A DNA stretch of 64,000 nucleotides from Megaleporinus macrocephalus (taxonomy: Eukaryota; Chordata; Actinopteri; Characiformes; Anostomidae). A program made the position numbers and the translations under genes. The stretch spans positions 27,715,763-27,779,762 of the forward strand of contig CM038710.1 of the NCBI GenBank assembly GCA_021613375.1. Direction: 5' to 3'. The notes under the pieces are model-generated. The model ran no database searches and was not told the DNA's origin. It saw nothing but the letters and a program-made list of their open reading frames with translations. How positions within the stretch are numbered: position 1 is the stretch's first letter; each line of letters starts with the position of its first letter. Positions 45,701 to 64,000 of the stretch are shown here, piece by piece.

Positions 45701-48487
45701 AGAAATGTTTTTTAAATGGTGGAGTATTTATCAAAACTACTGCCTTATTTTAAATAATCAATATTATTTAAATTAGACTTATTTTCTGTGTTATAATTTT
45801 TGCTGGTGTAATCGACAGATTTAAGCCCTCCCCTCTCCGGTGTGGTGCTGAGTGACGCTCACATTTGGCTGTGCTGTTTCTGTTTATAGTACGGAGAAGT
45901 CACAGAAATATACAAGCTCAGTTTGCACACACAGGAATCTCCCTACTCCGAGCACACCCAACTTCATCTCCAGCCTGCAAGGTTACTGTGTACATAGGTG
46001 AACAGATGCAGATCAGACCCACCAAGCTGGAGCTCCATCTTTACCAGAGTGGTGTGTGTTAAGATATTTTATTTGTTTTGGAAACTGTTCTGAGCTAAAA
46101 ATAAAACTGGGGAGCTAATGGAAAGTGGTTAATGTTTCAGTGATGACAGCACTAGGAATATGAATGGAAGAACTTCCAAGGACACATGGTTCACATTTTC
46201 TTTATATTTGTTTCCCTGAGGAGTTTATGCAGTGGGGGAGGAAACACACCAATGCAATACTTTAGTAAAATACTTCTCAAGTAAAAGTGCTCTATTCCTG
46301 CTATTGCATTGGTTCAGTCCAAAACAACTGCTTTTAAATTGTACTAAAGATTCAAAAGTGAAAGTTTTTTTGAAGTCCAACATTGCTCTTGTGTCTTCAA
46401 TTCACTTTCCAGCATTTTCTTTTATTGTGAAAGCTTATAAGAGTTGATGTACAGGGCCTATGTACAGTTTCCTAATCTACAATTATACCATTATTTTAAG
46501 TATAATTGCTTTGAAAAGCATAATATAATTGGCTTTATTAATCTGGCATCATATTCTTTGGGAAATTATGGACAATGTGGGTCAAATGTACTTTTCTAAT
46601 ATCCTGCAGTAAGTAGAGGAGTAAAAAAAGAGTACTGAATAAAAAGTACTGCTCCAATACTGTTCAGCACTGTGTTTGTGTGCTTTAAAATGTCATTTTC
46701 CAAAAATTTAATTTAGCCATTTTCCAACCTCTTTTTAATCCTTTAAACAGGTTGTTTCTGTTACTGTACATTTAAAACTGATATATGCAAATGACCTCGT
46801 TTCATGGGTCACTGTGTAATGTGCCTAATTCAAGAAGCAGTCTAAGCTGAAACACTGACGCTCTGATGTTTTTTGGGACATCACAAAAACAAAGAATTCA
46901 AAATTGTGTTGTTATTGAAAATGCATATGTAGGATTTTTTATTTGTTGCATAAAATTAAGTCAAATTTATTTCTAAATATATTATTTAATAATGATGTCG
47001 AAATAAAATTATTTCTTATTCAGTAATAGAGAACTGGCCATGCTCTGACAACATGATCAGTGTGTTCTACTGGTATAAAAATAAAGGGTGCACACTTAGC
47101 ATGAGACACACGTTCCACGCAGACGATGCTTTCTCATCCTTACATGTGCTAAACGTTCACATGCAAATTTGAGACGCACTCAAACACATGCAGAAACGCA
47201 CTTTGCCTGACTAGCAAACTTATCTGAACTGCTGCCAAGAGTGCAACAGACTTAGTCATCATGAATGACAGAAATAGTAATAGACAGACTATTTACTGCT
47301 CACTAGTCACCGCCCCCCAACCTACATCCCCTGCCGCCAACCTCCATCCCATCCCCCCACACCTTAACCATTTTCCCTTTGCTTCAGTGATTTCACGACC
47401 ATTCAAAAGCCATGTCCACAGACGCCTTGTGAATTATTGGTAGAAACACCTACAAGTCTTTTCTCGTCCTTTATTATTCTTGCTGAGAGTATTTTTGGGG
47501 TGAAAGGGTCCGGGCGACCCAACAGGAGTTCCAAGTGATACTAGCAATGTGTACAGAGATAAAAGTGGAATCTAGGACAGACGCATGCACCCACACTTCT
47601 CATGTTAGCTGTGTGACCTAATTATTACCAGCATATCATAATGCATATGCACACATTTCCTCTGAGAGGGAGGAGGAGTTACAGCTGTTCAAACTGGCAG
47701 TCATTAAAAGTAAAGATGAAAACTTGCAGGACTGATAACGACTGTCTAAAGTGGGTTTATTTAAGTTAGCATTGTGGTTGCAGGGCTAATATTGCTGACA
47801 ATGAAAACAGACAGTCTCTACTTTAGCATTACGCTAACACCATAAATAAATCATCACATACACAACCACATGAGCAAGTGTGTTCAGAATGATCTTAAAT
47901 CTGTATTTACATAAGTATAACTGAATAATACATATAGTTTGGACAGGGTTGATAAACGCACAAAAGCTAAGCGAATGAATTAAATGAGAAATGAAAACTT
48001 TGTCAGAGCTGCATTTGGTCTTCAGTAAGTTTCACTACCGTTTCACAATATGTAATTTAATGTATAGTCAGAAAAAATCTTCTCGTCTTGATTTTGCTTG
48101 CAAACTGCAGCCTCTTTACAGCTTTTGGCCTATAAAATTGTTTTGGTTAAACATGTAATGTAGTCCACTTCTGATAAATTGGAATAAACCTGAGTAATGA
48201 AATCAGTGCAGCGAAATCTACCAAGAGGTGCAAAATCATCATTTTCTAAATGTAAAATAATTCAGAGCAGATGAGCATTATTGTTGCTGTTTGTATTAAG
48301 TTATGCTCACAAATCTGGAGTAATACATCAGTAACATGTATAAATATAACAGCCTGCAAATTTAATCAATACAGAATCAATACAGTACCACAAAGTGTAA
48401 TGTTGCAATATTCTATATTTTGATACTTCCTTACTCGCCTACAAACAAAGCAAACTTGGGAGACCAAATCTGTCTTAGCTGATCAAC

Positions 48488-48760
48488 TACAAACCCCATT
48501 TCCAGACATTTTGGAAAATGGCATAAAAAAAAGTTCATAAAGGCTCGTTTACCACACGTGTGTTACATCACCTCTCCTCTTAATTACACTTTTTAATTGT
48601 CTGCGAACTGAGAATACTAACTGTTGCAGATTACACGTGGAACTTTTGTCCATTCTTGTTTGATAAAGAACAACAGGTTGTTTGATTCTCCTCCTCAGGA
48701 TGTGCCACACATTTTCAATAGGAGACAGAACGTGCAGAGTGAGGCCTGACATTGAACTCC
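48488..48760 (-). mobile_element. Degenerate DNA transposon remnant
   Basis: CAAACCCCATTTCCAGACATT at the left resembles the terminal motif of an abundant fish DNA transposon family. The minus strand at about 48549-48752 has a frame containing LSPIENVWHILRRRIK, which recalls the NPIENxW motif of Tc1/mariner-type transposases. The assignment to a superfamily is uncertain, and the right end was not found. Confidence 0.5.
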
Positions 48761-50167
48761 ATACGGCAGCATATGACTCTTTAAAATCCCAGTATATCCC
48801 TCCACGTCAAAGATACCTTCTCACATTTGCAAGTCACCCATGCCGCGGGCACAGGCGCCCCCATACACCTTTTGCTGATTAAAGTCTGGATAGCCCCTTT
48901 TTATCCTCGGTGGATTTGACGTCTGCTTTCCGCAAGATGAAACTGATTACTCTGGAAGGACATGAGTTCAGACCCAGAGAACTCAGCAGTGTTTCTCCAC
49001 AGAATTGATGTACGGCTTTTTCTTAGTCTGTCATGCAGTCCAACCATACAGCAGCAATCAAAACCTCACATCAGCATCCCTCCTGCCTAGTATTGTCAGT
49101 AAGCTTTGAAACATGATGACTCATCACACTATCAAATTTGGTTCGAAATATCATGAGGGCACCAAAACATAAAGCTAGCATTGTGAACTGTTTTGTAAAG
49201 TGTATCATTACACTCCTAATGGCTGAACCAAGCTGAACGCTCAGTGATTTAATTTAAAAACACAGCCCTTATCAGTGAGCAAAGGTAAACGGCACCAAGT
49301 AGAACAGAGTAGAGACGGAGAGATGGAGACATGTGGCATTTAGTTGTGAACCTTCCTCTGAGTAAACCATCTCACTGCCTAAAGAAAGCAGGTACATAGA
49401 GATGCAATTCTTTCCAAGCATCTGAGCCGGAGTCTGTTTGCAAGACCTGTTCCTTTTTTGTTAGTCCAGACCTAGTGTGCCCTACTCAGCCGGTCAGTGA
49501 CAGGTTTATTTCTGCACTGCATGCACCAACAACATGAGCAGTCTGTGGCAGTTCTCATGTTTCTGGCCTGCTTGTGTGCGTGCAGAGGGGCTCAGATAGA
49601 GGGAATACTTTGGCAGGGACAACAATCAGCTTTAGTGCAGATGTGTATGTGAAGAGTTGTTATTTGACACCACCTATCTTTTATACTACTCCCTCAACTA
49701 TCTCCCTCATAGCTTATTAAAACAAGTAAATGAATTCTGTCAAAACTAATTGCTAATTGCAGACTAACAGTGAGTGCACAAACATACTAAGACTCCAAAT
49801 CAAAACACTAAAGACATTATGAAGGAGGAGAAAATAAATGGGAAAGTTTGTAAAGCTCAATGTGTCGTGTGTTTATGGTGAAAGTCCAGGCATTCTTTAA
49901 AACAGGCGCTAAACAGCTAAACAGCTAAAACTGAAATTTAAATGGCCATAGGACACATTACTGCCACTGAGCTCTGATTGGTTGGCAAGCAGAGAAGTTA
50001 ATCAGCAGAGTGGTTCGCACATACGTAAGGTACTGTTTTAAAGTGATTAGAATATAACAGGGGCATTAAAGGGTTCTGTGCTGTTCTATGTTCAGGAATT
50101 GACAATGTTTAAGCATCTACAGACTATGGTCAACTATGATTTTGATAGAATGCTCCATATTAATTCA

Positions 50168-51446
50168 TTAGAAGACCTGCCATTACAAACCAGAGGAGCT
50201 GTCACTCCAGATCACAAAACCTGTCACTCCAAATCAGAAGAGCTGCCACTCCAAATCAGAAGAGCTGTTACTCCAAATTAGAAGAGCTGCCATCTATGTC
50301 ACAAAACCTGTCACTCCAATTTAGAAGAGCTGCCACTCCAAATCAGAAGAGCTGTCACTCCAAATCACAGTCACTACAAATTAGAAGAGCTGCCATCTAT
50401 GTCACAAAACCTGTCACTCCAATTTAGAAGAGCTGCCACTCCAAATCAGAAGAGCTGTCACTCCAAATCACAGTCACTACAAATCAGAAGAGCTGCCATC
50501 TATGTCACAAAACCTGTCACTCCAATTTAGAAAAGCTGCCACTCCAGATCAGAAGAGCTGCCACTCCAAATCAGAAACCCTGTCACTCCAAATCAGAAGA
50601 GCTGCCACTCCAAATCAGAAGAGCTGTTACTCCAAATCAGAAGAGCTGTCACTCCAAATCACAAAACCTGTCACTCCGAATCAGAAACCCTGTCACTCCA
50701 AATCAGAAGAGCTGCCACTTCCAATCAGAAGAGCTGTCACTCCAGATCACAAAACCAGTCACTACAAATCAGAAGAGCTGCCATCTATGTTACAAAACCT
50801 GTCACTCCAATTTAGAAGAGCTGCCACTCCAAATTAGAAGAGCTGCCATCTATGTCACAAAACCTGGCACTCCAATTTAGAAGAGCTGCCATCTGTCACA
50901 AAACCTGTCACTCCAATTTAGAAGAGCTGCCATCTATGTCACAAAACCTGTCACTCCAATTTAGAAGAGCTGCCACTCCAAATCAGAAGAGCTGCCATCT
51001 ATGTCACAAAACCTGTCACTCCAATTTAGAAGAGCTGCCACTCCAAATCACAAAGTCACTACAAATCAGAAGAGCTGCCATCTATGTCACAAAACCTGTC
51101 ACTCCAATTTAGAAGAGCTGCCACTCCAAATCAGAAGAGCTGCCATCTATGTCACAAAACCTGTCACTCCAATTTAGAAAAGCTGCCACTCCAGATCAGA
51201 AGAGCTGCCACTCCAAATCAGAAGAGCTGCCACTCCAAATCAGAAGAGCTGCCATCTATGTCACAAAACCTGTCACTCCAATTTAGAAAAGCTGCCACTC
51301 CAGATCAGAAGAGCTGCCACTCCAAATCAGAAGAGCTGCCACTACAAATCAGAAGAGCTGCCACTACAAATCAGAAACCCTGTCACTCCAAATCAGAAGA
51401 CTTGCCACTGCAAATCAGAAAAGCTGTCACTCCAGATCACAAAAGC
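50168..51446 (+). repeat. Minisatellite of about 60 units of 21 bp
   Basis: The unit is close to CAGAAGAGCTGCCACTCCAAAT with period 21 (the last base belongs to the next unit). Variants include CACAAAACCTGTCACTCC and a unit containing CCATCTATGTCACAAAAC, arranged in a recurring higher-order pattern. Because 21 is divisible by three, several plus-strand frames stay open for 67-122 codons and read as seven-residue repeats such as KSEELPL. There is no start context, splice pattern or family match, so I call it non-coding. Confidence 0.93.
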
Positions 51447-53619
51447 GAGTAATAGTGCTTGCCTATGTGCCAAAAGTCAGAAGCAACAGAGAAGCAAAAA
51501 TTATGTTGCCAAAAACTGAGAAACAATGTGGGAAAAATCTATCAGATTTAAATGTCTGCGTTTATTATTTTATGTAAGATTTTTGGCATAAAAAGAACTG
51601 TATGAGTGTAACGGCAGGCTGGTTGTACCTCCTGCTGGTGAATATGAGGTACTGCAGTGACAGCATTGTGAAATACCTCATGCATTCAAATGTATTGTGC
51701 CTAGCGCTCATATATCAGATTAAAGATATGGCTAAAGAAAATCCACCTTTAAGTCAGAATTAGGGCAGAGTTGACATCCTGGTACGTATATACACACACC
51801 CATTTTATTAGCTACAATAATCAGTCACCCTAGTAAGAAGTAATGGTGAACAGTGATGGGTTAATGCTATTTAAGGAGACCTGTGTTGCCAGACTAGCAA
51901 GGCTTTAGTAGCACAGCACAGGGTAATTAGTAATTGTGAAATAACATATTTCAGGTGTTTTTTTAGTTTATTATTTTATAGAATTTCTTAAAGCCATTTA
52001 AACCGAACAGAACGTCAACTGCATGCTGAATGTCATAAACAGGCTGTCAGAAGTCACAGTTAGATAAGGCAGTGTTTTTAGCTGGTTATCTATCAAACAG
52101 TCACCACACTGATATGATACACAGCTGTGCATTTCCCAGGATGTGAAAACGTAAAGAACAAATAAGCAGTGAAATATGAATGTGGTGGCAGATGTGTTGA
52201 GGAATACCAGAATGACTTCAATATTGCAAAAACAAAGTGGAGATGATAATCAGATAGAAAATCTAAATGAAATAAACACACAAACACTGTCAGAAAAAAA
52301 ATAACATAATTGTGCCATCAAATGTACAGCACGCAAGAGGCTGTAATAAATAATTATTATGTGATGTTATGCAACATAATTTTTTCCAGGGAAGACGGGC
52401 TGATTTGTAAAATTTCATAACTTTTGTAAACAAAAAAAGATACACTGAACAAATTTAACCAGCCCAGCTGTGTTTCTAGAACAATCTCATCTGTACTATG
52501 AAACAATATTCATACATCACCCAGCATGTGTACAAGCGCAGTTATGTTTACATGTGTGGATAATAGTGTCTTGTTTTGGTTTTAATTAATAAACATTTTT
52601 TCAACTATCGATATACACATTTTTATCATGACTGTGGACTGTTACTATGGTAACTTGGGTAACAATAACTGGGTACAGGTCTGTCCCCAGCCATCGCATA
52701 GATTTGTTCCTCACCCGTTTACTTGATTCAAGGTACAGAAGTATTGATTAGTAACAGAAGACAACTAGACATAATACTGTCTGGAAATGACTCGATATAA
52801 TGACTTAATATTATTTGTTTTCTGGGCAAATAAACATGGACAGTCTAATTAAATAACATTTTTAATCTATCTATTTCTAAGGTGTTTAAAACCTGTCTAT
52901 AAACTTGTCTAAGAATTATTCCCTGATTAAATGTACTCTATTCTTGAGGGTATCATCATAGTTCTTTAGCATCCATTCATACCCTAAAATTCTTTGTAGT
53001 GTAGAAAAACAACATGTATACCATCATTCGGCATAAATTATGTTGATGGGTCGATATGACATGTTTCTCTATTAAAAAGGGTGGTTTTATAAAATTTCTA
53101 AATAGACTCCCTCGTTTAAATGTGTGATAGCACTCTATTAAAATAAAACATTCATGTTGAAAAATATAGGTTTCCTTTTTTTATTATGACTTGTATTTTT
53201 GTTAGCTATAAATTTGTAGTTTACAAGACTAGAATAATGCAATATCATTAACTACAATATAAATATAGCATTTAATATAAAAACGGTATCTAAAAATATG
53301 TTGTTGCTTTTAAATAATGTATACTACTACACAATTTGAGCACAGCAGCTGTCTTTTACATTGTGTCAAGAATGGACAAATAGAAATAGTCCACCATTAT
53401 TTGAAGGGGAAAAAAACAATTAAAATAATTTACATCAAAAATCCTTTAAATCTACCATTTGTTTTGGACAGTGATAATCTATGGTACACTAAAGATAAAA
53501 GGCCTGATACAAAGAGAATAACTGCCATCAAATCTTCATCAGTGTTCATTAAAACTGGTCGGTAGGCTGGATGCATTTTTTAGACATCCACAGTGTGAAC
53601 TGCTGGTTCTCTGTTTTAC

Positions 53620-53632
53620 TGCCCTCTGCTGG
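53620..53632 (-). promoter_or_regulatory. CTCF-like motif downstream of ptk6
   Basis: On the minus strand, CCAGCAGAGGGCA fits the CTCF core CCASYAGRKGGCA. It lies about 20 bases beyond the ptk6 stop codon, at the border with the 10.7 kb intergenic region. Occupancy is unknown. Confidence 0.4.
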
Positions 53633-53650
53633 ACGTGAATATGTGTTGCA

Positions 53651-62932
<9,282 letters not shown>

Positions 62933-64000
62933 TTGGGCAGGTGCTGGAGAGACGCTGAGGACGAGCCGGTCTGAGTGTGTGTGTTGTAGTGAATTTCTCA
63001 GACTGGGCCGGTGTATGGGAGGAGCCCAGTGAGGAAACTCTCTCAGAGTTTAAAACTTTACAGCCCACGCTTTAACTTTACAGCTACGCATTAACAGTGC
63101 TTGATATTACTTAAACTGCGTAATTCTGTGGTTGGAATCAAAGTAATTCAGAGAAATTTCAATTTATATTTCCTCATATTGGTGATGATAGTCAACACAT
63201 GTACAGCCATTATATTATATATAGTATTATATCATATAACCGTCCATAAACCACCAGTTAACCTACATGTGCTCATGAGTTTTATATGGGACTTTGATGA
63301 GGGTAAAACAAATAGATCTGGTGACTGTTTTGCCCTGTATTTAGCTCTGTAATGCTTTTATAGCTATAAAGTTTAGGCAATTTCTTTCTTAAGCCAATGA
63401 AAAGACATCATGGAGCATATTCTTAAGCATTTCATGTAATAGCTTCCTGTAAAGAAGTTTTTAGAGGTTGGATGTCTAGTTCCTATCACCACCACCGTGA
63501 ACAATTCTGACCTGGTAAGTTTTTTTGAACCACTGAGTGAACTTTGTTTACATCTTACATCCAAATAGGGGACTAGTTACTTTAAAAAAAAGCCTCAGTC
63601 ATCAGTCAATGTATGCATAACTACATAATAACATGCTGTGAGGGAGCCGACAGAGACAGATGTCTGGTTCCTATCACCACCAACGTGAACAATTCTGAGG
63701 TTTATCTAGAACAACTCATTTCACACAAAACTGTTCTGAGAGACTGTGTTGATGTTTAATTATAGAAGATCTAGAAAAATCAGTTCTATGTGGTTACAAT
63801 GTTGACACAATGGACCCTGGATAGTAAAGAGGATAACAGACCACTATAGGCTCCTGAATGGCAAAGCTGGCAGTTCACTGGCGTTTTGCTCAGTATCTTC
63901 TGGGCGACCTGCTGGTGATTAAGCTGGTGATTGAGTCCAGATAGCATGTGGACGTGGGCCTTCTAGCAAAGACATGGCACTGCTGGTCTATGGTTGGCAT
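62933..64000. other. ptk6 upstream region and window end
   Basis: The ptk6 5' UTR and promoter should lie immediately right of 62932, but no TATA box or clear start could be fixed. Two copies of repeat R4 lie at 63425-63515 and 63625-63710. No gene was recognised to the window end. In other vertebrates srms follows, so it may lie just beyond. Confidence 0.5.
63425..63710 (+). repeat. Two copies of dispersed repeat family R4
   Basis: GTTCCTATCACCACC followed by CGTGAACAATTCTGA occurs at about 63480 and again at about 63667, so the copies are spaced about 188 bases apart. Related pieces lie in tpd52l2 and, inverted, at 45110-45180. Confidence 0.65.

Larger units (their letters stand above)
42950..53640. 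other. Large intergenic region between ppdpf and ptk6
   Basis: About 10.7 kb with no exon recognised on either strand. It holds a (CA)n tract, dispersed repeats R1, R3 and R4, a transposon remnant near 48.5 kb and the 21 bp minisatellite at 50.2-51.4 kb. The rest is AT-rich single-copy-looking sequence in which distal regulatory elements could not be recognised by eye. Confidence 0.65.

Noticed and set aside
50078..51452. Long plus-strand frames in the 21 bp array as a repeat-protein gene
   Set aside because: Open only because the period is a multiple of three. Three frames are similarly open, and no promoter, splice or family evidence was found.

Overview
This window looks like nuclear DNA from a ray-finned fish, most likely a teleost. 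The genes are intron-rich with vertebrate splice sites, the introns are compact, and AT microsatellites, hAT-type and Tc1/mariner-like debris are frequent. I cannot name the species. The gene set matches the block on human chromosome 20q13.33 (SLC17A9, DNAJC5, TPD52L2, PPDPF, PTK6).

Layout. (1) 177-7598 (+): the last seven coding exons of slc17a9, the vesicular nucleotide transporter. (2) About 7.8-10.7 kb: no gene seen. (3) 10.7-23.1 kb (+): dnajc5 (cysteine string protein), with a CpG-rich start, a roughly 7 kb first intron holding two small hAT elements, four coding exons and a long 3' UTR. (4) 23.2-24.1 kb (-): a compact gene for a corticotropin-releasing-hormone family precursor, best read as crh2, lying tail to tail with dnajc5. 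(5) 25.6-35.0 kb (+): complete tpd52l2, nine coding exons. (6) 35.3 kb (-): a tRNA-Glu(CTC) gene, followed by a 686 bp hAT-like element. (7) About 38-42.9 kb (+): ppdpf, with a 1.1 kb hAT element in its probable first intron. (8) 43-53.6 kb: intergenic, with dispersed repeats and a 1.3 kb minisatellite of 21 bp units. (9) 53.6-62.9 kb (-): complete ptk6-like non-receptor tyrosine kinase, eight coding exons. (10) 63-64 kb: upstream region with dispersed repeats.

The most interesting locus is the CRH-family gene. Its position between dnajc5 and tpd52l2 mirrors human CRH near DNAJC5B on chromosome 8q, which supports a whole-genome-duplication paralogue (crh2). From memory, crh2 has been reported as lost in teleosts, so an intact copy here would be noteworthy. 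The precursor has a signal peptide, a dibasic cleavage site, a CRH-like core and an amidation site, plus an unusual seven-residue C-terminal tail.

The genes do not form one pathway. dnajc5 and slc17a9 act on secretory vesicles, tpd52l2 acts in vesicle traffic, crh2 encodes a secreted peptide, ptk6 signals in epithelia and ppdpf is a developmental factor. Their clustering reflects ancient synteny.
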